Below the pieces are notes generated by a model that searched no databases, was not told the origin of the DNA, and worked only from the letters and a program-made list of their open reading frames with translations. The position numbers were made by a program, and so were the translations under genes. A stretch of 38,303 bases of DNA from an uncultured Opitutaceae bacterium (lineage in GTDB: Bacteria > Verrucomicrobiota > Verrucomicrobiia > Opitutales > Opitutaceae), in the NCBI GenBank assembly GCA_903919205.1, contig CAIXHE010000047.1:1-38303 (forward strand), given 5' to 3'. This document shows, piece by piece, positions 9,101 to 16,480 of the stretch (its first letter is position 1; every line of letters begins with the position of its first letter).

Positions 9101-9474
9101 GACCGGCGCAGTTTGGGCACGACCACGCGGCACCCCGCGGCGGGCGAGCCGTCCGGCCTGAGGAGCCTGCCCTCGACCGCTCCCTGGGGTACCGCGGCGG
9201 CGGTCACCGTGAAGCGGCCCCGCTCGTTGGGCTGGCCCTCGAAACCGGTGCCGATCAGCAGGCGGTTCAGGGCCTCCTCGGGCTCGTAGCGGCCCACCAC
9301 CGGCGACGAGTTCACCTTGTGGAGCTCATCGAAGGAGAAGATGAGGTCGACCTTGGCCTGGCGCGAGAACGCCATCAGCGCGCTGTCGGCCGTCTGGGAC
9401 GGCAGATCGAAATCCACCGGCTCAGCGAGGGCCGCTAGGGGAATCAGGGCGCACAGGCCCAGAAGGAGGCGCAC
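6175..9474 (-). CDS. TonB-dependent receptor with N-terminal STN signalling domain
   Basis: 1099 residues. After a signal peptide (1-17, LAALA) comes an STN (secretin/TonB short N-terminus) domain: 'VDFDLPSQTADSALMAFSRQAKVDLIFSF ... EALNRLLIGTGFEG' (about residues 22-82). A carboxypeptidase-regulatory-like fold follows (about 95-150: GSPAAGCRVVVP, TDAQGRFSLVGVPPGSYQL). The plug (about 225-350) has 'ILDSDATTLPPEQNGSVSSFASGSDNLNLRGFG' and 'VLVDGRRLPEV', and a long beta-barrel ends in the aromatic residue of SLTLTF. This is an outer-membrane energy-coupled importer. The STN domain, together with the FecR-like and ECF sigma genes upstream in the same direction, indicates a transducer-type receptor reporting ligand binding to the cytoplasm. 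The ligand is unknown and need not be an iron chelate, because relatives import oligosaccharides. It starts 61 bases after the FecR-like gene. Confidence 0.93.
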   Translation of the reverse strand: MRLLLGLCALIPLAALAEPVDFDLPSQTADSALMAFSRQAKVDLIFSFDELHKVNSSPVVGRYEPEEALNRLLIGTGFEGQPNERGRFTVTAAAVPQGAVEGRLLRPDGSPAAGCRVVVPKLRRSVPTDAQGRFSLVGVPPGSYQLFASGAGLQNLEVDDAVVPAGRVLVLETFTMEAAADPERLAPFVVEGRSARLGPLVEVESASAPRTAIGDLDQPRSVDDELDYMVLTRDQIARSGVTNLNQFLKREILDSDATTLPPEQNGSVSSFASGSDNLNLRGFGSDATIVLVDGRRLPEVVTALPPSLTTGPQAPQSDVNVIPLNLIERVEVLPVSASAIYSGSPIGGVINIVLRPDVDTTELTTTYTNAFAGFDAAQSTTSLLHGQTLLGGKLRVRLNATFTQVTPATESDLGYIRENLALHPQAESLLFRATPNVSSATNTPLFGPGTASFTSVAPGSEGGSGAFTDRQGVQSLALFRAPGGGLAASPDSVDYPYGRRVQTESIFGSATYDVFPWLQVGLDASAGHTVNNTGYSVFQGSLSLPASSPFNPFGQAVGVTLNETAPALGENYDEAHVDFYSAVMGLLVRMPHDWQASMDAQYGLNITRYRGIEGVDNARWQGLVDQGLYNPLRDTEVSAPPQAFYDEAVVFYGRPGSFATLGEYDTFDASLRLTNAALMLPTGKASLTVGGDYRFARLASYVDELRYGDGSLVAPPDTWVGRSLQRISAFSELESPLLPQHWLPSWIHGVETDLAARYTASDLANEANTAPTAAIKVDFAGGLSLRGTFATSNTFPPPYFSHEERAPTSSIGSGAVQLQLINDPVLHQTYNVQASDAANPNLLPEAAVTQTLGVIFQRGTIHHFRASIDFIDTVTSGEETYLAAQQVVDLEGILPTRVIRGAPAQGGANTVGPVTSVLTGNFNLAWRHSFEWTGTLDYAWTDCLGGSLDTYCGWVYFQRYDVEGLPGTLPVDELDHPDGLTPGLLRQRTNFGVGWSNKAFGFGVDGQYFSSRILPETEWASQGSNRVDPFVQFDAYLQGDLGRWLPWESKRLGLRGQLRVDNLFAGRPPYYANDPSGAGVQSYGDWRGRVYSASLTLTF

Positions 9475-9535
9475 GGAGTTGGGCGGGAGGGGGCGTGGGC
9501 GCAGGAGGCGAGCAAAAGCGGCGGTGGGCCCGGGA

Positions 9536-10528
9536 TCAACGCCCGTCCGCGGTGCTCACGCGCACCGCGCCGCCCGGCTCCTGGGTCACCCGCACCTTGA
9601 ACGAGCGGGTGATGTCGGAGAGGAACCCGTCCAGGTCGTCCAGGTGGTAGCGCCCGCCCACCGCCACCGAGGCGGCTGCGGGCGAGGCGCTGATCAGCCG
9701 GCCATGGTAGTGCGCGAAGCGGGCGAGCGCCTCGGAGAGGGGGGCCCCCTTCAGCACGATCTCGCCGCGGCGCCACGCCACGGCGTCGTCCACGTCGGCG
9801 TTGCCGAGCGCGCGCACCCGCACCCCGGCCCCGGGAGCCTCGGTCAGCTCCGAGCCGGCTCCCAGGTGGACGGGCCCGTCCGCGAGCGACCCGGACGAGC
9901 CGGCGCGGACCTGCACGGAGCCCTCGACGACCGTGACGTCAAGGTCCGAGGAGGACTGGGTCCTCACGTTGAAGATGGTGCCGGTCACCCGGACCGAGCC
10001 GGCCGGGGTGTCGACGATGAACGGGCGATCCTTGTCCTTGCTGACGACGAAGAAGGCCTCGCCATTGGCCAGGCGGACCCTGCGCTCGGACCGGCCGTTC
10101 TCGACCAGCAGGCTCGTGTTCGCGTTGAGCTCCACGCGCGATCCGTCCGCGAGTGTGAAGGCGCGCCGCTGGCCGGCGGTGGTCACCAGGCTCTCGGACG
10201 AGGGCCCGGGCCACGCCGCCAGGATTGCGGCCAAGGCGAGGCCGGCCGCCGCGAGGCCCCCTGCAGCCAGGAGCCAGGGGCTGCGCCGACGGCGCGCAGG
10301 GGCCGTCGGCAGCAGGCCCTGCGAGGCCAGCCTGGGGAGGAGCTGGCCCACGTCGGATGAAAACTGCTGGTAGCTCTCGAGGAGGCCCGCGTGGGAGGGG
10401 TCCTCCCCGAGCCATGCGCCGAGCGCGGAGCGGTCCGCCTCACTGAGCGCAGAGCCCTCCAGGCGCGCCGCCCAAAGGGCGGCCTGCTCGTCCGAGCCGC
10501 GGCCGGGTGTTGGTGTGTGGCCGTTCAT
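9536..10528 (-). CDS. FecR-like anti-sigma/sigma regulator with C-terminal STN-like domain
   Basis: 330 residues from ATG at 10526-10528, overlapping the sigma-factor stop by ATGA. Layout: cytoplasmic helical N-terminus (1-80, with 'AALWAARLEGSALSEADRSALGAWLGEDPSHAGLLESY', the DUF4880-like anti-sigma part); one membrane span (about 84-106) after the basic run ARRRRS; periplasmic FecR domain ('TAGQRRAFTLADGSRVELNANTSLLV ... VRVTGTIFNVRT ... VVEGSVQVRAG'); and a C-terminal short domain ('IVLKGAPLSEALARFAHYHG ... DGFLSDITRSFKVRVTQE') like an STN/DUF4974 fold. It is expected to hold the ECF sigma factor at the membrane and release it when the receptor's STN domain signals occupancy. An upstream in-frame Met would add 50 residues inside the sigma gene and was rejected. 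Confidence 0.92.
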   Translation of the reverse strand: MNGHTPTPGRGSDEQAALWAARLEGSALSEADRSALGAWLGEDPSHAGLLESYQQFSSDVGQLLPRLASQGLLPTAPARRRRSPWLLAAGGLAAAGLALAAILAAWPGPSSESLVTTAGQRRAFTLADGSRVELNANTSLLVENGRSERRVRLANGEAFFVVSKDKDRPFIVDTPAGSVRVTGTIFNVRTQSSSDLDVTVVEGSVQVRAGSSGSLADGPVHLGAGSELTEAPGAGVRVRALGNADVDDAVAWRRGEIVLKGAPLSEALARFAHYHGRLISASPAAASVAVGGRYHLDDLDGFLSDITRSFKVRVTQEPGGAVRVSTADGR

Positions 10529-11046
10529 GGGTCTAGGGCGCCCTCCAGGCTTTCGCGCAGCAGCCTGAGCGCGCGCGCGTGCTGCTTCTCCACCGTGCTG
10601 ACGGCAATCCCAAGCCGATCGGCGATCTCGCGGTGGGAAAGCTGCTCGATCCGGCGCAGCAGAAGGACGGCCCGGCAACCCTCGGGAAGGTCGGCGATCG
10701 CGGTCTGCAGCAGCTCCAGCTCCTGCTGGAGGATCGCCTCCTGGGCGGCGTCCGGGCCGGGCGAGGCCGCCGTCTCGGGCACCATCGCCTCGCGGGAGAC
10801 CGGCGAGATTCCCCGGCGCCGAAGGCGATTGATCGCCAAGCGCCTCGCCGCAGTGTAAAGCAGTGCCTCGGGCTTTCTTACAAAACCCCCGCCCATCGCC
10901 GGGAACACCCGGACGTAGGCGTCGTGGGCGACGTCCTGGGCCTCGCTTGGGTTGCCGAGCATGCGCGTGAGGTAGCGCCGCAGCGGTGCGATCGTCGCTC
11001 GGTAGAGGGTCGAAAACTCGACCTCGGTTGCGGGTTCATCCGGCAT
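10525..11046 (-). CDS. ECF RNA polymerase sigma factor (FecI-like)
   Basis: 173 residues from ATG at 11044-11046 (MPDEPATEVEFSTLYRATIAPL). Longer in-frame starts add a non-conserved Pro/Gly-rich leader. Region 2 is 'YLTRMLGNPSEAQDVAHDAYVRVF ... LLYTAARRLAINRLRR', and region 4 is 'LPEGCRAVLLLRRIEQLSHREIADRLGIAVSTVEKQHARALRLL', a helix-turn-helix for -35 recognition. The 'STVEKQHARALR' ending is typical of FecI-type factors. It is first in the sigma-anti-sigma-receptor operon and likely activates transcription of the downstream receptor and possibly remote targets. Its stop overlaps the FecR-like start by four bases, indicating coupled, near-stoichiometric synthesis. Confidence 0.93.
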   Translation of the reverse strand: MPDEPATEVEFSTLYRATIAPLRRYLTRMLGNPSEAQDVAHDAYVRVFPAMGGGFVRKPEALLYTAARRLAINRLRRRGISPVSREAMVPETAASPGPDAAQEAILQQELELLQTAIADLPEGCRAVLLLRRIEQLSHREIADRLGIAVSTVEKQHARALRLLRESLEGALDP

Positions 11047-11272
11047 CGGGCTCACCAGTCGAGATAAGGGTATGGTCGGGTTGTCCTTCACGCCTTCCCC
11101 CCACGACACCCGTGCCCGCCAAAACCCCCATCGCCCCGGGCAAAAAAAGCGATTGCCGGGAACGGGGGCCGACTCGGGACACACGGCGAAGGGGGGGATG
11201 CGGAAGGCCGCCCCAGGACACGCCGCGAATATTGTTGTTTAAAGGGCCGCCTGCGACTTCCAAATTGGGCGT

Positions 11273-12157
11273 ATGAGCGAGACCATCGGATTCGTGGGTG
11301 TCGGGAGAATGGGTGCCAACATGGCCCGCAGGCTGGCCGAGTGCGGCTACAAGATAGGCGCCGTCCTCGACGCGCATCCCCCGACGGCCGCAGCCCTCGC
11401 GCGGGAACTGCGCTGCCGCCACGCGAAGACCCTCGCCGCGGTCACGGCGGCCTCGGACATCGTCTTCACGGTGGTCACCGATGACGCGGCCCAGCTGAGC
11501 GTCTTCGCGGAATCGGGCGACTCCCTGCTGGTGGGCTCCAGGGGCAAGGTATTCGTGAACTGCGCGACCCTCACCCCGTCGGTCCACGTCGAGGTGGCGA
11601 GGCGGGCCGCCGCCCGCGGCGCCTCCGCGGTCGAGGGCTGCATGGCCTCCTCGATCCCGCAGGCGCGCCAGGGCACCCTCTACCTGATGTGCGCCGGGCC
11701 CAGGAAGGCCTTCACGCGGGTGAAGCCCGTCCTGGAGAAGCTGAGCACGAGCCTGCGCTTCCTCGGCAAGGCCGGCCGGGCCGCCCAGGTGAAGGCCCTC
11801 GTGAACATGGTCATGAATGCCAACACGGCGGCCCTGGCCGAGGGGCTCGGCCTGGGGGATGCCCTAGGCCTCGACCTGGACGTGCTGCGCGAGGTCTTCG
11901 GGCAGACCGGCGCCGCCTCCCAGGTGCTCAAGACCGACGGCGAGGACATGCAGAACCGCAGCCACGACTGCTACTTCTCGGCCGCGCATGCCTCCAAGGA
12001 CAGCACCATCGCCTGGCGCCTGGGGTGCCAGGCGGGCCTCCACATGCCGGTGGCGGCCGCGACCAAGCAGCAATTCGACACGATGGTCGCCCGGGGCCTG
12101 GGCTCCCTCGACAAGAGCGGGGTTGCGGAGCTCACCTTCAAGGGTCGCCAGGCCTGA
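11273..12157 (+). CDS. NAD(P)-dependent beta-hydroxyacid dehydrogenase (3-hydroxyisobutyrate dehydrogenase family)
   Basis: 294 residues. The N-terminal Rossmann motif is 'IGFVGVGRMGANMARRLAECGY', with GxGxMG exactly as in the family. The all-helical C-terminal domain has 'VKALVNMVMNANTAALAEGLGLGDALGLDLDVL', whose Lys matches the catalytic K of the GxxxKxxNN block, although the first Asn is Val. The substrate-binding 'DAPVSGG' loop is replaced by 'EGCMASSIPQARQGTL', so the substrate may differ from classical 3-hydroxyisobutyrate. Relatives reduce small semialdehydes (succinate, glyoxylate, malonate), and a link to the semialdehyde made by the pyrimidine locus 5 kb downstream is possible but only inference. 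It is monocistronic and is followed by a strong terminator at 12167-12196. It runs divergently from the sigma-factor gene. Confidence 0.85.
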   Translation: MSETIGFVGVGRMGANMARRLAECGYKIGAVLDAHPPTAAALARELRCRHAKTLAAVTAASDIVFTVVTDDAAQLSVFAESGDSLLVGSRGKVFVNCATLTPSVHVEVARRAAARGASAVEGCMASSIPQARQGTLYLMCAGPRKAFTRVKPVLEKLSTSLRFLGKAGRAAQVKALVNMVMNANTAALAEGLGLGDALGLDLDVLREVFGQTGAASQVLKTDGEDMQNRSHDCYFSAAHASKDSTIAWRLGCQAGLHMPVAAATKQQFDTMVARGLGSLDKSGVAELTFKGRQA

Positions 12158-12166
12158 GGGCGCCCC

Positions 12167-12196
12167 GGGGATGCGTCCAGTATCCCCATTGTTTTT
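12167..12196 (+). terminator. Rho-independent terminator
   Basis: A perfect 6-bp GC-rich stem, ggggat/atcccc, lies at 12167-12172 and 12182-12187 with a nine-base loop. It is followed directly by attgttttt. It lies 10 bases after the stop of the dehydrogenase gene and would end its transcript before the sensor-kinase gene starting at 12235. Confidence 0.75.
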
Positions 12197-12234
12197 CAAT
12201 TTCATATTGTTAAGGTCCCTCCGCTGAAGGTAAC

Positions 12235-14739
12235 GTGGCCGGCTTCATGCGTCTCCTGACTCGGTACCTCGGCGGCGGCGCGTCCCTCTGGCTCGGGTGC
12301 GCACTCCTGGGAGCCTTGACCGCGTTGGCCAGGGATCCCCAGGAGCGGCTCTCGCGCGGGGCTCCCCTCTCCCAGCGACAGCCGGTCCTTGTCGGCGCCT
12401 TCACGGACGCCTACCCCTATTCCTTCGTCGACGAGGACGGTCATGTCACCGGATTCACGGTCGACATCCTCGACGCGGTGGCCCGGGCCGCGAATCTCAA
12501 GATCCGCAGGATCTCGGGGCGCTCCGAGATGATCACGAGGAGCTTCCAGGCGGGTGATTTCGACCTGCTTCAGCACCACGGGATAGCCCCGGGTCGCGAG
12601 GCCTACGCGGAATTCAGCGTGCCCTTCCTCGACCTTCAGGGCGGCATCTTCGTGAAGCAGGGCGGCCCCGTGCACACGGTCTCGGACCTCACGGGGCGCA
12701 CCTTCGGGACGATCGGCAACTCCGGCACCGCCGCCAAGCTCCTTCGGGAGCAGCACGTCCGGGCCAACCTGGTGAGCGTCGAAACCTCCGAGCAGCTTGT
12801 GCGACGCATCGAGGCGGGGGAGCTCGACGCGGGATTCATGTCCCAGCTGACCGCGGTCACCCAGGCGGGCCGGCTTGGCTACCACGACATCGTGATGCTG
12901 GGCGAGCCCTTCGAGGGCTACGAGATCCACCAGGCCTTCGCGGTGCACCCCGGGGACGCCGAGTTGCTCGCGCGTCTGAACGAGGGCCTCGCCGTCATCC
13001 ACCGCACGGGCGAGTACGACCGGATCTACCGCAAGAATTTCGGGCAGTTCGGCTCGTACGTCCTCACCGCGTCCGAGCTCGAGCTGATCGCCTCGGGCGT
13101 GCTTGCGGTGGGCTTCATCGCCTCGCTCTGGGGATACCTCCGCCAGCGCAAGCTGCGCAAGGAGTTGTCCGTACAGACCGCGATGCTCGCGGAGCAGGGG
13201 GCGCTCCTGCAGGCTCTCTACGACAATATCCCGGTCGCGATGACGGTGGTCGAGACGGCTCCGTCGGGCGCCCGCGTCCTCACCATGAACCAGCATGCCT
13301 GCTGGCTGTACTCGGCGGGCACGGCTCCCCGGGGGGAGGCCCTCGACCGGCTCGCGGTCACCGAGGACGTCCGCCGGCACCTGCTGGAGGCGATCACCCC
13401 CGATGCGAGCGGCAGCCCGGTCGTGACGCGCGAGGCGAAGCTAGCGACCGGCAAGCGGCTCCTCGAGGTGACGTCCATACGCCTGGGAACGATCGGCGGC
13501 TCAGCCGCGGCGCGGATCTGCGTGCTGGTGGAGGACGTGACCGAGAAGGTCCAGAGGGACGCCGAGATCGCCCGCTCGCGCAAACTCAGGGCGGTCGGCG
13601 AGCTGGTCGGCGGCATCGCGCACGAGTTCAACAACCTGCTCACCCCGGTGCTCCTGAAGGCCGGAGAGATCCAGATGTCGCGCCCGGACGACGCATACCT
13701 GCAGGAGGAGATGGAGGTGATCACGCAGGCGGTCCAGCGTACGGCCGAGCTCACCCGGCGCCTGCTCACGTTCGGCCGCAAGGTGGACCACCGGGAGCAG
13801 TCGGTGCGGCTGGAGGCCCTCGTGGCCAGCTGCTTCGACCTGCTCAAGCACACCGTCGACCGGCGCATCACGTGGTCGAGCTCGGTCCCTCCCAACCTGA
13901 GGACGCTCCACTTCAACGCGACGGACCTCAACCAGATCGTGCTCAACCTGCTCCTCAATGCCCGCGACGCGCTGATCGAGCGCCTCTCGGGCAGGCCCGA
14001 GCCGGGCTGGACGCCCACCATCTCGGTGGAGGCTTCGGATCTGCCCGCCGGCGCCTTCGAGCCCTCGGTGAGGCACCCCGGCAAGACCCTGCTCGGCTGG
14101 CAGCGGCTGACCGTGCGCGACAACGGCGTCGGCATGGCGCCGGACGTCGTGGACCGCATCTTCGAGCCCTTCTTCACGACCAAGGACGTCGGGAAGGGGA
14201 CCGGCCTCGGGCTTGCCACGGTCTGGCACCTGGTCAGCGAGGGGGGCGGCCACGTGAAGGTCGAGTCCGCCCCGGACGTCGGGAGCGCGTTCGACGTCTA
14301 CATCCCCGTGTGGCCCGTCGCCGAGGCCCCCAAGGCCGTCGCGGCGAGCACGCGGGAGGCACGGCCCGCGCGCGTGCTCCTGGTCGAGGACGAGCAGCTG
14401 GTGGCCCGCTCGATGACGGACATCCTCGTTCGGCACGGCCACAGCGTGCGCCATCTGGAGAACGGACTCGATGCCTGGCGCCACCTGGAGGGCTCCCCGG
14501 GCGCCTACGACCTGCTCGTGATCGACGTCAACCTGCCGGGGATGACCGGCGTGGACGTCGTGACGCGCCTGAGGGAGTCGCGCTTCGCGGGGCGCATCCT
14601 GATGGTGAGCGGGCGCTTCTCCCCCTCGGACATGCACGCACTGACGCGGCTCGGCATCGACCACTGCCTCACCAAGCCGTTCAACGTCAGCCAGTTCATC
14701 GAGGCCGTGACCGAGAGCCTCGAGGCCACGCGGGCCTAG
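12235..14739 (+). CDS. Hybrid sensor histidine kinase with periplasmic solute-binding sensor and receiver
   Basis: 834 residues if started at GTG 12235, which follows 'gaagg' by four bases; ATG at 12247 would lose four residues. Order: signal anchor; SBP_bac_3-like domain (about 48-270: 'VLVGAFTDAYPYSFVDEDGHVTGFTVDILDAVA', 'YAEFSVPFLDLQGGIFVK', 'GRTFGTIGNSGTAAKLL'); one membrane span (about 284-302); PAS-like region (about 320-435); HisKA with phosphoacceptor H463 in GIAHEFNNLL; HATPase with N box 'LNQIVLNLLLNARDAL', 'DNGVGM', 'FEPFFTTK' and 'GKGTGLGLATV'; and a C-terminal receiver with D764 (LLVIDVNLPGM) and K in 'CLTKPF'. It probably binds an amino acid or similar solute in the periplasm. 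No HPt or DNA-binding partner is adjacent, so its output target is unknown. Confidence 0.93.
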   Translation: MAGFMRLLTRYLGGGASLWLGCALLGALTALARDPQERLSRGAPLSQRQPVLVGAFTDAYPYSFVDEDGHVTGFTVDILDAVARAANLKIRRISGRSEMITRSFQAGDFDLLQHHGIAPGREAYAEFSVPFLDLQGGIFVKQGGPVHTVSDLTGRTFGTIGNSGTAAKLLREQHVRANLVSVETSEQLVRRIEAGELDAGFMSQLTAVTQAGRLGYHDIVMLGEPFEGYEIHQAFAVHPGDAELLARLNEGLAVIHRTGEYDRIYRKNFGQFGSYVLTASELELIASGVLAVGFIASLWGYLRQRKLRKELSVQTAMLAEQGALLQALYDNIPVAMTVVETAPSGARVLTMNQHACWLYSAGTAPRGEALDRLAVTEDVRRHLLEAITPDASGSPVVTREAKLATGKRLLEVTSIRLGTIGGSAAARICVLVEDVTEKVQRDAEIARSRKLRAVGELVGGIAHEFNNLLTPVLLKAGEIQMSRPDDAYLQEEMEVITQAVQRTAELTRRLLTFGRKVDHREQSVRLEALVASCFDLLKHTVDRRITWSSSVPPNLRTLHFNATDLNQIVLNLLLNARDALIERLSGRPEPGWTPTISVEASDLPAGAFEPSVRHPGKTLLGWQRLTVRDNGVGMAPDVVDRIFEPFFTTKDVGKGTGLGLATVWHLVSEGGGHVKVESAPDVGSAFDVYIPVWPVAEAPKAVAASTREARPARVLLVEDEQLVARSMTDILVRHGHSVRHLENGLDAWRHLEGSPGAYDLLVIDVNLPGMTGVDVVTRLRESRFAGRILMVSGRFSPSDMHALTRLGIDHCLTKPFNVSQFIEAVTESLEATRA

Positions 14740-14747
14740 GGCGGCCC

Positions 14748-14776
14748 TTGACGCAGTCGCCGGTCTGGATACCTGT
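14748..14776 (+). promoter_or_regulatory. Possible promoter of sufU-sufS
   Basis: TTGACG (14748-14753) is a near-perfect -35 box, but the segment 16-17 bases later (tacctgt) matches a -10 box poorly. It lies about 13-40 bases before the sufU ATG and just after the kinase stop, so a promoter here is plausible. The weak -10 keeps confidence low. Confidence 0.27.
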
Positions 14777-14788
14777 TTACCTTCAACC

Positions 14789-15244
14789 ATGTCGGCAGAC
14801 CTCTCTGACCTGTACCAGCAGGTGATCCTCGACCACAACCGCCGGCCCCGCAACCGCGGCAAGCTGCCGACGGCCAACCGCTCCGCGCACGGCGACAACC
14901 CGTCATGCGGCGACCAGTGCGACGTATTCCTGAGGCTCGACGGCGACCGGATCGCCGAGATCTCGTTCGACGGGTCCGGCTGCGCGATCTCCCAGGCGAG
15001 CGCGTCGCTCATGACCACGCAGCTGAAGGGCAAGACCGCTGCGGAGGCCGAGAAGCTCTACGCCGACTTCCACGAGATCGTGGCGAACGGCAAGGAGCCC
15101 GAGGAGATCAGCGACCTGGCCGCCTTTGCCGGAGTCCATGCCTTCCCCGCGCGCATCAAGTGCGCAACGCTCTCATGGCACGCCGCCCTGAACGCGCTGC
15201 ACGGCGAGCCCGTGGCGGCGACCACGGAAAGCCACACCGATTGA
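14789..15244 (+). CDS. sufU: SufU-type iron-sulfur/sulfur-relay protein
   Basis: 151 residues. It has the SufU/NifU-N fold with three conserved cysteines, C40 (NPSCGDQCD), C65 (GSGCAISQASASLM) and C125 (RIKCATLSWHAL), plus D42. The insertion between the second and third cysteines is typical of SufU rather than IscU. In SufU proteins these residues bind zinc and accept persulfide sulfur from SufS. The next gene, sufS, starts within its stop codon (TTGA), so the two proteins are likely made together. The scaffold proteins SufB, SufC and SufD are not in the window and must be encoded elsewhere. Fe-S clients within the window include the class I fumarase. Confidence 0.95.
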   Translation: MSADLSDLYQQVILDHNRRPRNRGKLPTANRSAHGDNPSCGDQCDVFLRLDGDRIAEISFDGSGCAISQASASLMTTQLKGKTAAEAEKLYADFHEIVANGKEPEEISDLAAFAGVHAFPARIKCATLSWHAALNALHGEPVAATTESHTD

Positions 15245-16476
15245 GCGCGATCCCCACATCGTGGGAGCGCATCCGCGAGGAGTTCCCGATCCTTGACCAG
15301 CAGGTCAACGGGCACCCGCTCGTGTACCTCGACAACGCGGCCACGACCCAGCGCCCGAGGTCCGTCGTGGCCGAGCTCGACCGCTTTTACGCCCGGGACA
15401 ATTCCAACGTGCACCGCGGGCTGCACGCCCTCTCGATGAGGGCCACCGACGCCTATGAGGGGGCGCGGGCGCGGCTGACGCGCTTCATCGGCGCGGCGGC
15501 CGCCGAGGAGGTGATCTTCACGCGCGGGACCACCGAGTCCATCAACCTGGTCGCGGCGAGCTTCGGGGGGGCCAACCTGCGCAGGGGCGACGTGATCCTG
15601 CTGACGGAGATGGAGCATCACAGCAACCTCGTGCCGTGGCAGATGATCGCCCAGCGCACGGGAGCCACCCTCCGCTACGTGCCCGTGACCGGCGACGAGG
15701 GCCTTCTCGACCTCTCCGACATAGACCGGCTGCTCACCCCCGAGGTGAAGATCTTCGCGTTCACGCACGTCTCCAACACGCTCGGCACGGTCAATCCCGC
15801 CGCCGACCTGTGCGCCCGGGCCCGCAGGGTGGGCGCCGTGAGCGTCGTAGACGCGGCGCAGTCGATCGGCCACATGCCGGTCGACGTCGGCGCGATCGGC
15901 TGCGACTTCATGGCGTTCTCGGGCCACAAGATGGCCGGCCCCACCGGCATCGGCGTGCTCTACGGCCGGAGGGCCCTCCTCGACGCGATGCCCCCCTGGC
16001 AAGGCGGCGGCGGCATGATTTCGGCGGTCGACTTCTTTGAGAGCCGCTGGAAGCCCTCGCCGGAGAGGTTCGAGGCGGGCACGCCGAACTTCGGCGACGC
16101 CGCGGCCCTGGGCACGGCCTGCGACTTCCTGGACGCGCTCGGCAGGGAGCGCGTGCGCGAGCACGACGGGGCGCTTGCACGGGAGGCCTACGAGCGACTC
16201 GCGGAGCTGCCCGGCATTCGCCTCCTCGGGCCCGCCGGCGAGCGCGGGGGCCTCGTCAGCTTCGCCTTCAAGGACGTGCACGCCCACGACGTCGTGACGT
16301 TCGCGGACGAGGACGGGATCGCCCTTCGCGGCGGCCACCACTGCAACCAGCCGCTCATGAAGAAGCTGGGCCTCGCCAGCACGGTGAGGGCGAGCTTCTA
16401 CGTGTACAACGAGCGCCGCGAGATCGACGCCCTGGTGGCGTCCATGCGGCGCACGCTCCGCTTCTTCGCGGGCTGA
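15241..16476 (+). CDS. sufS: Cysteine desulfurase SufS (class V aminotransferase, PLP)
   Basis: 411 residues from TTG at 15241-15243, overlapping the sufU stop by four bases. This unusual start gives SAIPTSWERIREEFPILDQ, the normal SufS N-terminus, and the length matches the family (about 405-410). No ATG lies nearby. Key sites: 'VYLDNAATTQRP', 'NVHRGLHALS', 'EMEHHSNLVPWQ', PLP-binding K230 in 'FSGHKMAGPTGIGVLYG', and catalytic C368 in 'LRGGHHCNQPLM'. It removes sulfur from L-cysteine as an enzyme-bound persulfide and passes it to SufU for Fe-S cluster assembly. It converges with the amidohydrolase gene, which ends four bases after its stop. Confidence 0.96.
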   Translation: MSAIPTSWERIREEFPILDQQVNGHPLVYLDNAATTQRPRSVVAELDRFYARDNSNVHRGLHALSMRATDAYEGARARLTRFIGAAAAEEVIFTRGTTESINLVAASFGGANLRRGDVILLTEMEHHSNLVPWQMIAQRTGATLRYVPVTGDEGLLDLSDIDRLLTPEVKIFAFTHVSNTLGTVNPAADLCARARRVGAVSVVDAAQSIGHMPVDVGAIGCDFMAFSGHKMAGPTGIGVLYGRRALLDAMPPWQGGGGMISAVDFFESRWKPSPERFEAGTPNFGDAAALGTACDFLDALGRERVREHDGALAREAYERLAELPGIRLLGPAGERGGLVSFAFKDVHAHDVVTFADEDGIALRGGHHCNQPLMKKLGLASTVRASFYVYNERREIDALVASMRRTLRFFAG

Positions 16477-16480
16477 GGTC

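Noticed and set aside
7699-9438. Plus-strand 579-codon frame opposite the TonB receptor
   Set aside because: It is antisense to a clear receptor with STN and plug domains, and its composition is that of a shadow frame.
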